Of a stretch of DNA of 64,000 bases, positions 1 to 8,925 are shown piece after piece. The DNA is from a bacterium HR10. Its GTDB lineage: Bacteria; Acidobacteriota; Blastocatellia; HR10. The stretch's first letter is position 1; every line of letters begins with the position of its first letter. Position numbers and translations under genes: made by a program. The notes beneath the pieces were generated by a model, which saw only the letters and a program-made list of their open reading frames with translations, was not told where the DNA came from and ran no database searches. The stretch spans positions 18,598 to 82,597 of the forward strand of contig BEHM01000007.1 of NCBI GenBank assembly GCA_002923315.1, read 5' to 3'.

Positions 1-1922
1 CCACGAGAAGCGAAGCCCTCCATCGCGCGGATGTATCGCCGTACATCGCGGCCCGCCGCCAGCTCGTAGTGACCGCGCTCGCCCGTGAGAAGCGGCCACG
101 CCCGTCCCTTCCCCCATCCTTCAAACGGGCCGCCGTCCGAACGCGTCCCGTATCCATCGTGGTTGTAGCGCCGCCAGCAGGGACCAAAAGGCGTCTCCAC
201 CTTGAGCACAGCATCTACAACCTGCAGCGAATCCTCGATGAGCGGATCTCCCGGCTTGCGGATGCCGTATCGCACCAGCTCCAGAAAACCCGCATCCACG
301 ATGTCCTTGGCCGGAAACTCCCACGGCTCTCCCGGAGGCCGATTGCGAATCTGAAGCACACCGCGATTCGGGTCTTCCTCCGGGGCAGGGTCGTTGATGT
401 CGGTGGGAAGAATGCGGATGTAATGCCTTGAGATTCCCGGAACCAAACTGCCTTGTGTCGTCACGGTCCAACGCTCGATGTGCGACTCCAGGAAGTCAGC
501 ATATTCTTCGAGAAAAACAGCAGCACTTTCCTGACCACGAGACCGGGCGAAGTCGGCAGCGCAAATCAGCGCGGCAATCGTCGCGGCCAACGTCGAAGGC
601 GAATAGCCGCTGTTCTCCTCCCACCGTTCCTGCTGCGTCGCCGGGCCCTGTCGGATCAAGTACGCGGCCGCCGCCCTGACCATCGGATACGGGTCGAAAT
701 CGCCCAGCGCATCGGCCTTCCACAGTCGCCAGGCGAGCATCACGGGGAATGCCACCTCGTCAAGCTGAATGCCGCTCCAGTACGGTCTCCCATCGAGCCA
801 GAAGTTTTGCGGAAAGCCCCCGTCAGGACGCTGCGAGCAGGCCAGATAGATGAGCGCCCGACGCGGCGTGACCGTGTTGCCGCTGGCCAGAAGCCCGGTC
901 GCGCTCTGAACCATGTCGCGCGTCCAGACCAGATGATAGCCGCCGAGATCCTCGTCCCCTTTCACCTCTCCCCAGGGAATGCTCGCCGAGGCGATCAGCG
1001 CACCCGCGAACGTCTTATCCTCGTGCGCCAGCAACAAGCTGTGGCTGATGCGGTAGAGTCGCCCACCGTCGCCCGAGTAACGGTCCAGATCGAGAATCTC
1101 GCAGCACACGCGGTGCCACTGCTCGATGTACCTCTCTCTGTGTTCAACAAAAGCCACGCTCAGCGACTGAAAGAGGGTGGTCACAGCGGCATGCTCCGTG
1201 TCCCCGAACGCTAATCCCACGGTGAACTCTCCACCGTCGGAGAGCGCGATCTGCCCGATGGCGGCGACGTTGCCGTTCTCCGCGCGGTCAAATTCCCAAT
1301 CCAGGCGAAAGTTCTCTTTGAGGTCCTGCCAGCCGTCGCTCGCTCCGACGTACCCGCACGATGTCCGGCTGAACCCGACGTCGGCGCCCATTGCCAGAAA
1401 GGTTTGCCCCTTCCAGGCCACGAGAATGTCGCGGCCCGCCACGCGAACTCTCCGGACCGAATTGCCCCAACCGCCGACCTCCAGATGAGGAGCCAGCAGC
1501 GCGTACACCTGCAGCCGGTCCCCCCAGTCACCGTTGGCTTCCATGCGAGCGCGGATCAGAACACACGGTTCGTGAGGATCCGAGATGACCTCTTTGACGA
1601 TTCGATAGCGGCCCTCTTTGTCGGCGCTCTCGATCCGATAGCCCAGGGTGTGGCGCTCGATGTACTCGATCCGATGGATGAGGCCTCGCTTCTCCTCGTG
1701 AAAGAAGGTCTCCCCGTCGGTGATGAGAAACTGAAAGTCCCGGATTTGCGGACGGTCAATCCTCGGATAATAGACCTCGTTGAGGATGCCGTGCGAGATC
1801 GTGAACCACACGCGGCTGGAGGTGTTGTAGGCCGTTCCCACTCCCTCCTTCGAGCTGGACGTCCATCGGGGCGGGATCCCCGGAGAGCCGAAGGCATTTC
1901 CATCCTTCACCCCATCACTCAT
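1..1922 (-). CDS. Glucoamylase-like GH15 glycoside hydrolase, C-terminus beyond window
   Basis: The frame is open from the ATG at 1922 (upstream AGGTG ribosome site) to the window edge, about 640 codons. The N-terminal ~270 residues look like the beta-sandwich domain of prokaryotic glucoamylases. The catalytic (alpha/alpha)6 barrel follows, with WTRDM at residues 333-337 and WEE at 434-436; by family knowledge this motif carries the general acid. The second catalytic Glu should lie beyond the edge. The family releases glucose from alpha-1,4-glucans or related glucosides. No signal peptide is visible, so a cytoplasmic glycogen/maltodextrin role is likely. A small membrane-protein gene ends 4 nt upstream, suggesting coupling. 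Confidence 0.85.
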   Translation of the reverse strand, partial: MSDGVKDGNAFGSPGIPPRWTSSSKEGVGTAYNTSSRVWFTISHGILNEVYYPRIDRPQIRDFQFLITDGETFFHEEKRGLIHRIEYIERHTLGYRIESADKEGRYRIVKEVISDPHEPCVLIRARMEANGDWGDRLQVYALLAPHLEVGGWGNSVRRVRVAGRDILVAWKGQTFLAMGADVGFSRTSCGYVGASDGWQDLKENFRLDWEFDRAENGNVAAIGQIALSDGGEFTVGLAFGDTEHAAVTTLFQSLSVAFVEHRERYIEQWHRVCCEILDLDRYSGDGGRLYRISHSLLLAHEDKTFAGALIASASIPWGEVKGDEDLGGYHLVWTRDMVQSATGLLASGNTVTPRRALIYLACSQRPDGGFPQNFWLDGRPYWSGIQLDEVAFPVMLAWRLWKADALGDFDPYPMVRAAAAYLIRQGPATQQERWEENSGYSPSTLAATIAALICAADFARSRGQESAAVFLEEYADFLESHIERWTVTTQGSLVPGISRHYIRILPTDINDPAPEEDPNRGVLQIRNRPPGEPWEFPAKDIVDAGFLELVRYGIRKPGDPLIEDSLQVVDAVLKVETPFGPCWRRYNHDGYGTRSDGGPFEGWGKGRAWPLLTGERGHYELAAGRDVRRYIRAMEGFASR

Positions 1923-1925
1923 CGT

Positions 1926-2105
1926 TCACCTCACACTTTCCTCGACGTCGGCGACCATCACTCCCGCATCGCCCTTCGGCGGGCCGACCCGACGACGCCG
2001 ATAAATCTCCCACAAAAAGCCACCGAACACCAGGACTTCGGCAACGCCCCCAATGATTTCGCGAGGAGGCCGAGACCAACCGGTGTTGGCTCGCCGTTGC
2101 TGCAT
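1926..2105 (-). CDS. Small single-pass membrane protein, unknown
   Basis: About 59 residues. I do not recognise the family. The ATG at 2105 has a GAGGGG site upstream; a longer start at 2117 is possible. One hydrophobic stretch (IIGGVAEVLVFGGFLWEIY) is followed by an arginine-rich patch, which predicts one membrane helix with a cytoplasmic C-terminal tail. The stop codon lies 4 nt before the glucoamylase ATG and provides part of its ribosome site, so the two are probably co-translated. The coding call rests on this layout and the hydrophobic pattern only. Confidence 0.45.
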   Translation of the reverse strand: MQQRRANTGWSRPPREIIGGVAEVLVFGGFLWEIYRRRRVGPPKGDAGVMVADVEESVR

Positions 2106-2366
2106 ATCACCCCTCATTATTGCCGATTCCGCCGATGAACTCTGTAAGAGGCATCACACTCACGAGCGATGAGAAGCCGTGGCGATCTTCATCCTCTGCC
2201 TTGAGCCGCCAACTCAGGAAAGAAGCCGAACCAAAGACGCGCCCGGCCTCATGCCCGCCTGAGACCGTTGCACACCGAAAGCCCCGTGGCCTCTGAGAGA
2301 CATTGATCCACACGCTCCTCGATGAGGGTCGCCTCTGCCTATCGGTCAAGGAGAGGGAGGGGCCCT

Positions 2367-4031
2367 TCAGGTGGCGCAACAGGAGAGCTTGGCCACGTCC
2401 CGCTCGAATGTCAACGCCGCCAATTTCAGCCCTTCCACCATCGTGAGATAGGGATGAAACGTCTCGACCAGGTCTTTGATTGTCAATCCAAAGCGAATGG
2501 CCAGCGTCGCTTCTTGAATCACCTCGCCCGCTTCATCGGCCAGAATGTGAGCCCCAAGGAGTCGGCCTGTGCCCTCTTCGGCGACGAGCTTGATGAGCCC
2601 CCGCGTATCGCGGGCCGCCAGCGCCCGCGGCACGTCTTTCAAATGCAACACCGACGTTTTCACCTTCAATCCTTTCTCCCGCGCCTGCACCTCCGTCAGA
2701 CCGACGCTCGCCACCTGCGGGTCGGTGAAGATCACATGCGGCAGAGCGGAAAGATCGTAAATGCGCCCCGCTCCGGTCAATGCGTTCTCCGCTGCGATTC
2801 CACCGGCGTAGGCGGCCACATACACATACATCGGATCACCGATGCAATCGCCCGCCGCGTAGATGTCCGGGTTCGTCGTCTGCAGATGCTCGTTGACCAG
2901 GATCTCACCGCGCGCGCCGATCTGCACGCCGGCCTCGTCCAGCCCCAGATCGCTCGTATTCGGACGCCTCCCCGTAGCGATCAACAATTGTTCAGCCGCG
3001 CACACTTCCTCGCGGTCATCTATGGTCGCCACGACGCGATATTCGTCGGCCGTCCGCTCGACCCGATGGATCTTCACGCCCGTGCAGATGCGTATCTTCT
3101 CCTCCCGCAGATACCGGGTGAGCGCCTCCCCGATCTCGGGCTCTTCCACCCCCGCGACATAAGGCCCCGCCTCGAGGATCGTCACCCGCACCCCGAAGCG
3201 ACTAAAGAGCTGCCCCAGCTCAAGCCCAATGGCCCCGGCTCCGATGATCAGCAGCGATTGCGGCAAAGCCGGAAGGCTCAAAGCGTCCGTGCTGTCCAAG
3301 TACCCGGCCTCTTCCAATCCCGGAATCGGTGGCGCCCACGGACGCGAACCCGTAGCAATGATGATCTTCCCCGGCGTGTAGGTCGTGCCGTTGACCGAGA
3401 CCTGGCGACGGCCCGTGAGCCTGGCCCAACCGCGAATGAGCGTGATGTTGGGATAGACATCCATCACGTTGATGTATTTCCCCTGACGTAGCGCTGCCAC
3501 CAACTCATCCTTCTGCTCGATGACGCGCTGCCAATCCGAGGGCGGCGGGCAGGCGGTGAGTCCTTCGAATTTAGGATAGGCGGAGCGGTAGCAGAGTTCC
3601 GCCGCTTTGATCAGCGTCTTCGAGGGCACGCAGCCGATGTTGACGCAGGTGCCGCCGATGGTGCCGCCCTCGACAATGGCCACGTTCGCGCCCAACTCGG
3701 CGCCTTTGATGGCGGCCGCAAACGCCGCCGACCCGCCGCCAATGATCATGAGATCGTAATCCCCGCCTTCCGGCTTTGGCGCTCGGCGCTCCCCTTCGAG
3801 CGGTCGCCGTTCGCGCACCAGCGCGCGATAGCCCGCGTCTCTGACGGCGCGAATCAACGCTTCATCCGTGACCTCGGGCTCCGCGATGACCGTGGCGTGC
3901 CCCGAGCGCCAGCCGGGCACGTGAGCTTCCACAACCCCCGCGACGTTCTTCAGCGCTTCGGTCACATGCCGGGCGCAGCCATCGCAGGTCATCCCTTCAA
4001 TGCGTAAAGTGATGTGTGTGCGTTCACTCAT
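2367..4031 (-). CDS. merA: Mercuric reductase with N-terminal HMA domain
   Basis: A 554-residue flavoprotein disulfide reductase that reduces Hg(II) to Hg(0) with NADPH in the cytoplasm. Residues 5-70 are a heavy-metal-associated domain with GMTCDGC (Cys16, Cys19). The FAD-binding GGGSAA motif is near 98-103. The redox pair is Cys129/Cys134 in GGTCVNIGCVPSK. The C-terminus ends SCCAT, with Cys551-Cys552, the substrate-delivery pair that distinguishes MerA from other family members. The ATG at 4031 has a GAGGAGG site. It is the last gene of an operon after the TauE-like and ACR3-like transporters. No merR or merT is adjacent; those lie 12-25 kb away. Confidence 0.95.
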   Translation of the reverse strand: MSERTHITLRIEGMTCDGCARHVTEALKNVAGVVEAHVPGWRSGHATVIAEPEVTDEALIRAVRDAGYRALVRERRPLEGERRAPKPEGGDYDLMIIGGGSAAFAAAIKGAELGANVAIVEGGTIGGTCVNIGCVPSKTLIKAAELCYRSAYPKFEGLTACPPPSDWQRVIEQKDELVAALRQGKYINVMDVYPNITLIRGWARLTGRRQVSVNGTTYTPGKIIIATGSRPWAPPIPGLEEAGYLDSTDALSLPALPQSLLIIGAGAIGLELGQLFSRFGVRVTILEAGPYVAGVEEPEIGEALTRYLREEKIRICTGVKIHRVERTADEYRVVATIDDREEVCAAEQLLIATGRRPNTSDLGLDEAGVQIGARGEILVNEHLQTTNPDIYAAGDCIGDPMYVYVAAYAGGIAAENALTGAGRIYDLSALPHVIFTDPQVASVGLTEVQAREKGLKVKTSVLHLKDVPRALAARDTRGLIKLVAEEGTGRLLGAHILADEAGEVIQEATLAIRFGLTIKDLVETFHPYLTMVEGLKLAALTFERDVAKLSCCAT

Positions 4032-4043
4032 TTACCGACCTCC

Positions 4044-5096
4044 TCAGGTCTGATTTTCTTCAGAAACATAGCCTGCACAATCATCACCAGAAGTTCTCGG
4101 ATCCGCAAACCATGCGGCGGTTGGCGCAGTGACAGGCTGCACTCGTCGCTTGGCTACGGCTGAGAAAACAATCAAACTCGGAATTTCCAGCACCGGCTCG
4201 ATCAACTGGCTGAGAGCCACGACCGGATGCGCGGGAAACAAGACGACCGCCAGCGGCAGCGCCAGCGGCGAGTTCCGCGCGGTGGTCGTACAGGCCAGGG
4301 CGATGAACCTTTCTCGTGGATAATGCAGCCACCGGGACACGAGCCAGGACAAAGAGAAGGAGATCAGATAGAAGCTCAGCATGGGTGGTCCCATCCTCAG
4401 AAAGAGGGTCGGGCGCTTCAGCACGATCTCCCCATGGCCGGTAAACATCGCCATCACAGTCAGCGCCAGCGCCGCAAAACCGAGCCGGGCCAGCCACCCG
4501 GACACGGCCACCTGCGGGCGATGCCAGCGCACGAGTTGCGCGGCCCCAAGCGGAATCGCCACATACAGGGCGAAAGCCCGCGCCAACGTGCTCAGGTCCA
4601 CCGGCATCAGGGTTTGCGTGAAGACCAACAAGTAGACCGGCAGCAAGACGAGTTGGAGAACCAGATTCCAGGGCAGCAGCGCCAGATTGCGGTGCACGTC
4701 GCCCCCAGCCAGGTCCGTGAAGATCAGGTACCAATCAGTGCAGGGAGTAATGAGCGCCAGCACCAGTCCCACCCAGAGCGCCGGCTCATCCCGCAGGAAC
4801 ACCCAACCCAAGCAAAAGGCGATGAGCGGCGTGCTCACAAAGTTCAATCCCACCGCCGTTAGCAGGTAGCGCCAATCACGGGCGGCCTCCTGGAGCCGTC
4901 CGAGTGACACGCGGGCGAAGAGCGTAAACAACACGACCATCAAAAAGGGCGTAATGAGTCGTTGAGCTCCATCTTCCGCTCCAGGTAGCCACACGGCCAA
5001 GCCCACGCCAACGGCTGCCGCGCCCAGCAAGACTGCTGGTTCAGCCAGATCTCGCACAAGGTGAGAGAGCATGATCGCCTCATTCCGTTGTTTCAT
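4044..5096 (-). CDS. ACR3/bile-acid-sodium-symporter family transporter, probable arsenite exporter
   Basis: A 350-residue polytopic membrane protein with about ten hydrophobic segments. The motif TPCTDWYLIFT (about residue 116) resembles the conserved Cys-containing segment of ACR3/SBF transporters, and TARNSPLALPLA matches their second half. ACR3 members export arsenite using the proton gradient. The assignment to arsenite rather than another anion is inferred from the family and from the neighbouring merA. The start at 5096 is not certain; ATG 5072 is an alternative. The last ~12 codons read a 26-bp sequence that is duplicated in another frame at the end of the upstream TauE-like gene, so the C-terminus looks recently altered. 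Confidence 0.75.
   Translation of the reverse strand: MKQRNEAIMLSHLVRDLAEPAVLLGAAAVGVGLAVWLPGAEDGAQRLITPFLMVVLFTLFARVSLGRLQEAARDWRYLLTAVGLNFVSTPLIAFCLGWVFLRDEPALWVGLVLALITPCTDWYLIFTDLAGGDVHRNLALLPWNLVLQLVLLPVYLLVFTQTLMPVDLSTLARAFALYVAIPLGAAQLVRWHRPQVAVSGWLARLGFAALALTVMAMFTGHGEIVLKRPTLFLRMGPPMLSFYLISFSLSWLVSRWLHYPRERFIALACTTTARNSPLALPLAVVLFPAHPVVALSQLIEPVLEIPSLIVFSAVAKRRVQPVTAPTAAWFADPRTSGDDCAGYVSEENQT
4060..4085. repeat. 26-bp repeat, copy 1 (3' end of ACR3-like gene)
   Basis: Matches 5144-5169 with one mismatch (4072-4073 region). Here the sequence is read in the ACR3 frame; in the +1 frame it would encode MIVQAMFL, like the MIVHAMFL end of the TauE-like protein. It suggests a leftover tail of a second TauE-like gene behind ACR3. 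Confidence 0.7.
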
Positions 5097-5138
5097 CGAA
5101 TCACCAGTTTCTCCTGATCCTCAATAGGGGCTGAAAGT

Positions 5139-5969
5139 TTACGTCAGAAACATAGCATGCACAATCATCGCCATTCCGACGAGCACGAAGAGAAGCGACA
5201 GCCCTCGTTTCAGCGCCTCCGATTCGATGCGGCTGGCCAGATAGCTCCCCAGTTGCCCGCCGAGGATGGCTCCGGGGATGGTCCAGAGAGCAAGGTTCCA
5301 AACGGGCCGACCAACAAGGACGTGTGTGATGGCACCCGCCAGGACGGTCAAGGCCATGGTGAACACAGCCGTCGCCGCCGCGATGCGAATGGGAATTTGG
5401 CAACGGAGCACCATCGCCGGCGTGTTCAGTTCGCCGCCGCCGATAGCAACCAGCCCTGATCCTAATCCCGCGAGCACACTGATGCCCAGGAGCTGTCCTC
5501 GTTGACAGACCTGGTATGAGTAGACACGGCCCTGACGATCAATGAGCGTGCGCACGCCGGACGCTCCGGGACTCACCATCGCCTCCTGAGCAGTCTCGAT
5601 CGGCGAGCGATAGAGCAACCACGCGATGATCAAGATAACCCCGCCGAAAATCACCTGGAGTAAAGTCCCCGGCACACGCACCGACAGCCATGAGCCGAGA
5701 ACCGCTGCGGGCACGGCTCCGACAGCTAAGAACAGCGCCAGTCGGTAATCTATCAGCTTGCGCCGCCCGTAGCCGATGATGCCGCTCAACAGGCTGAAAA
5801 CCTGGGTGACGAGCGCCGTTCCAATTGCTGCCTCCGGCGAGAGTTTCAGCACCAAGATGAAAAACGGGCCACAGACAACATTGCCGCCGACACCGCCCAT
5901 GATCGTCATCGTGCAGCCAAGCGCCACAACCGGGAAGGCGAACCAGTACTCGGTGAGATGCCCGAACAT
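5139..5969 (-). CDS. TauE/SafE family membrane permease
   Basis: A 276-residue inner-membrane protein. It has the two-half architecture of the TauE/SafE (sulfite exporter/DUF81) family: an N-terminal hydrophobic block with GGVGGNVVCGPFF and a C-terminal block with GLGSGLVAIGGGELNTP, plus six to eight membrane helices. Family members move sulfur-containing anions, but the substrate cannot be read from sequence. A position in the ACR3-merA operon suggests export of a thiolated or oxyanion toxicant, an inference. ATG 5969 was chosen because the longer frame upstream is not hydrophobic; a GTG 12 nt upstream is an alternative. The gap to ACR3 is 42 nt. Confidence 0.8.
   Translation of the reverse strand: MFGHLTEYWFAFPVVALGCTMTIMGGVGGNVVCGPFFILVLKLSPEAAIGTALVTQVFSLLSGIIGYGRRKLIDYRLALFLAVGAVPAAVLGSWLSVRVPGTLLQVIFGGVILIIAWLLYRSPIETAQEAMVSPGASGVRTLIDRQGRVYSYQVCQRGQLLGISVLAGLGSGLVAIGGGELNTPAMVLRCQIPIRIAAATAVFTMALTVLAGAITHVLVGRPVWNLALWTIPGAILGGQLGSYLASRIESEALKRGLSLLFVLVGMAMIVHAMFLT
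5144..5169. repeat. 26-bp repeat, copy 2 (3' end of TauE-like gene)
   Basis: Second copy of the 26-bp sequence at 4060-4085. Here it encodes the natural C-terminus MIVHAMFLT of the TauE-like permease. Confidence 0.7.
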
Positions 5970-6118
5970 CGTTCTTTTCACGCGATAGCACGCCTGCCGG
6001 TTTCGAGACCCCGCCACGCCAACACGATCAATAGAACCGAATCCTCCCGGCGACACGGCCAACCCGAACAGCCCAGTTCCGATGAGCGTGATGAGTCACG
6101 GGCCGAGACAGCAGATCG

Positions 6119-7495
6119 TCAAGCCTCGGCGAACCCTCCCGCCTCGAGCGCCGAGTGATTCGAGGCGTTGTTGAGGCCATAAGATAATGCCCACCTGATG
6201 CCCAGGTTGATCGCCCACAACAGCAGCCGACGTCGATCCCACGGCCAGGCACCCACGCGCCGATAGATTGAGCGCAGCCGATAGAAGGTCCTCCAGGCCT
6301 CGCGATAGACCGCCCCTACCTCTTCACGGGTCATGCGCGCGGGCTCGAAGACCAGATGGCCATAGGTGTAGTGAGCCCAGTCATGATCGGAGATACGGCC
6401 CTGAGCCAAGAGGTCGTGCCGCAGCCGCGTGCCTGGCAGCGGCGTCATGATGCTGAATTGGGCGAAGTCGAGCTGGGCCTCGATGGCCAGTTCCACAGTT
6501 TTCTGAATCGTCGCCACTGTATCCGTCTCCAGCCCGATGATGAAAGACCCCCAGATCGCTATCCCGTGATCGCGAATGCGACGGATGGCCGTCAGCATCT
6601 TCTCCGGAGCAGCATTACATCCGCCCAGCTTCCGAAACTCCGGACTCAAAAAACTCTCCAGCCCGATGAAGAGAAACGTGCAACCGCTCTCCTGGGCCAA
6701 CCGCAGCATCTCCCGATCTTGAGCAATGGTGATGGTCGCCTGCGAGCCCCACTTGATCCTCAAGGGGATCAACGCTTCCATCAGTTCCCGAGCATGTCTG
6801 GGATGGCCATTGATAATATCGTCAACGAAGAAAAGCTTCCGCGCACCGCTGGCCTGGATCTCGGCAACGACATCTTCAACGGGCCGAACACGAAATCTCT
6901 GGCCATTGATGGCCGTCACCGAGCAAAAGTTGCAATCGAATGGACAGCCCCGCGAGGTCTGGATCGTATAGGGGACGAGATACTTCTCCCGCGACAGCAG
7001 GTCCCAGCGGGGGAATGGAAGATGCTGCAGGGAGGGCAGCCGGACGGGCCGATAAAGACGCGCGAGTCGCCCCCGCCGGAAATCTTCGATGAGCGCCGGC
7101 CAAATCTCATCGGCCTCTCCGATGACCACAGCGTCACAATGTTGAAGGGCCTCTTCCGGCAACACCGTGGGATGATTGCCCCCCATGACCACGGTGCTCC
7201 CTCGCGCTCGGAACCGATCCGCTATCCTATAGGCGATCGGGGCATTCCCCGTGAGGCTGGTGATCCCAACTAAGTCGGCCTCAATGGTCTCATCAATCGG
7301 TTCGATGCAACCATCCAGGATGCGTACCTCGACATCAGGCGGAGTGAGCGCCGCCAACAGCGCGAGGTTCAGAGGCGGGAAGAGACTCACCGCCTGAAAA
7401 TTCAAATACCCCCCCAGCACGGGCAACCGCCCGAAGATCCTCGGCACGTGATACCCATTGAAAGCATTACTCGGGTTGATCAAGAGGAGTCGCAT
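6119..7495 (-). CDS. B12-binding-domain radical SAM protein
   Basis: A 458-residue protein. Residues 1-150 form a cobalamin-binding-like Rossmann domain (MGGNHPTVLPEEAL at 104-117). The radical SAM core follows with Cys184, Cys188 and Cys191 in SRGCPFDCNFC, the ligands of the [4Fe-4S] cluster. ATG 7495 is preceded by GGAGGGG; the longer frame to 7642 overlaps the upstream gene and is not credible. The subfamily includes methylases and ring-forming enzymes; the substrate is unknown. It is third in a minus-strand operon (gap 25 nt) with an alkaline-phosphatase-fold protein and a SPASM-type radical SAM enzyme, so a joint pathway, possibly membrane lipid or cofactor modification, is inferred. Confidence 0.85.
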   Translation of the reverse strand: MRLLLINPSNAFNGYHVPRIFGRLPVLGGYLNFQAVSLFPPLNLALLAALTPPDVEVRILDGCIEPIDETIEADLVGITSLTGNAPIAYRIADRFRARGSTVVMGGNHPTVLPEEALQHCDAVVIGEADEIWPALIEDFRRGRLARLYRPVRLPSLQHLPFPRWDLLSREKYLVPYTIQTSRGCPFDCNFCSVTAINGQRFRVRPVEDVVAEIQASGARKLFFVDDIINGHPRHARELMEALIPLRIKWGSQATITIAQDREMLRLAQESGCTFLFIGLESFLSPEFRKLGGCNAAPEKMLTAIRRIRDHGIAIWGSFIIGLETDTVATIQKTVELAIEAQLDFAQFSIMTPLPGTRLRHDLLAQGRISDHDWAHYTYGHLVFEPARMTREEVGAVYREAWRTFYRLRSIYRRVGAWPWDRRRLLLWAINLGIRWALSYGLNNASNHSALEAGGFAEA

Positions 7496-7520
7496 CAATC
7501 CCCCTCCATAGATGACGCGA

Positions 7521-8888
7521 TCACCGACGCTCCAGGTAGGCCCGCACCATCTCAGCCCGAAGATAGGGCGGCGCCTCCCCAGCCGTGGACATGAAGAACC
7601 CCACGCTCTGAGCGGCCCCAATCCCCCCGTGGATCGCAACAATCGGAATCAGACGATCGTACGCTTGAAAAGCTCGGCGACCAGAGACGAAACCGTCCCG
7701 GAAGCTCACCAGGACATCCGCTCGATTTTTGACCAGTCCGTGAACCCCATGATAGAGGCGAAAAAGCGCATCCGGATACGAATGCGCGGCGAGAGCCTTG
7801 AACCAAACGGCATCAGCGATATACCCATCTTCCGGCATCTCCCCCCGGCGCGTCATCTGCTCCGCGATTCTCTTCAGACCAAGCGGATCCCCTCGCTGAG
7901 CCTCATACCGAAAGCGACCTCTCCGCCGGTCATAGGAGATCCGAGCGACCCCCCCGCCGCCGAGGACGACCACATCTTCGCCGTCAGCATACGCCACCAG
8001 AGCGACCTCCTCCATTTCGGCCAGAGCCTCAGCCACACGCCGTCGGGCCGAAGGCATCGCGTAAAGAGCCATGTACCCCACCAAGCCGAAATCCGGGATG
8101 ACGACCGCACGCTCGTCCCGAGCGTCGAGACGATCTCGAACGCGGAACCCATGACGCCGCAAGTGGCCATTCACATCCGCCCTCCGGGGACGAATCCACT
8201 GATTGCCATGCTCGGAGAAGAGGGTGATTTCCAGGCGACCCGCTCGAGCTCGAGCGATCGCACGCAGCACCATATCGAGCTGAACCAGCGCTTTCTTCAA
8301 AAGCTCCTCCCCCCCGATATGCGCCACCGCATCCGTGGACTTGAGGAAAGCTGTGAAGACCGGTCTCCGACAGGCCGTATACGCGAGCAAGAAACGCCTC
8401 AGGTCCGCTCGAAAGATGCGTTCGGGAAACCCATAGGCGGCGAATTCGTACGCTCGAGGCTCCACGTAATCGAGTTTCCGATGATAGTCGGCATTCCGGA
8501 GCGCGCGCTTTCGCAGGTAGGTCCCGGCACCTCCCCGAAGCGCATTACCCGCCCGATCGAAATACAGGCTCTCATACCCCTCAGGAGGTTCCGCCCCCCA
8601 AATCTCGGCGGCCGAGACATCGGTCATCGAGGGGAAAGGGGCGATGACTCGACTGGGGCGGGGGAAGATCCGAAAGTAGCCCTGCTGCCACAACGCGTCC
8701 ATCGTCTCATAGGGCACGCCATCAAGCATCACGATGAGCCTCTCAGTCCGATCGTTCGTATAGCGAGGATCGCGTAGCAACTCCTCCACACCGCCTTCGG
8801 TGTATCGGAGAAACGCCATCGCCCCACCCCCCAGAAGGAGCCCCAGCCCAATGAAGCCGGCAATCACAAGCGAGTGCCACGTCTTCAT
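7521..8888 (-). CDS. Membrane-anchored alkaline-phosphatase-superfamily protein
   Basis: A 455-residue protein with an N-terminal hydrophobic anchor (residues 6-28) and a periplasmic domain of the type I phosphodiesterase/nucleotide pyrophosphatase fold. Visible metal-site motifs are VMLDGVPYE (first Asp), FPSMTDVS (nucleophile Ser/Thr), STDAVAHIGG (Asp and His), FSEHGN, where most relatives have SDHG, and a late AIHGG. The Asp-to-Glu change in the SDHG position is unusual and could alter metal preference or activity. It lies between two radical SAM genes (gaps 37 and 25 nt). A phosphoryl or glycerophosphoryl transfer on a lipid or surface polymer is plausible but unproven. Confidence 0.75.
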   Translation of the reverse strand: MKTWHSLVIAGFIGLGLLLGGGAMAFLRYTEGGVEELLRDPRYTNDRTERLIVMLDGVPYETMDALWQQGYFRIFPRPSRVIAPFPSMTDVSAAEIWGAEPPEGYESLYFDRAGNALRGGAGTYLRKRALRNADYHRKLDYVEPRAYEFAAYGFPERIFRADLRRFLLAYTACRRPVFTAFLKSTDAVAHIGGEELLKKALVQLDMVLRAIARARAGRLEITLFSEHGNQWIRPRRADVNGHLRRHGFRVRDRLDARDERAVVIPDFGLVGYMALYAMPSARRRVAEALAEMEEVALVAYADGEDVVVLGGGGVARISYDRRRGRFRYEAQRGDPLGLKRIAEQMTRRGEMPEDGYIADAVWFKALAAHSYPDALFRLYHGVHGLVKNRADVLVSFRDGFVSGRRAFQAYDRLIPIVAIHGGIGAAQSVGFFMSTAGEAPPYLRAEMVRAYLERR

Positions 8889-8925
8889 CGCAATGACGGG
8901 GTCTCCTCAAAGGGCGAGACGCCCG

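Noticed and set aside
2107-2379. 90-codon minus-strand frame upstream of the small membrane gene
   Set aside because: Low-complexity Ser/Arg-rich translation that overlaps the merA end; no ribosome site.
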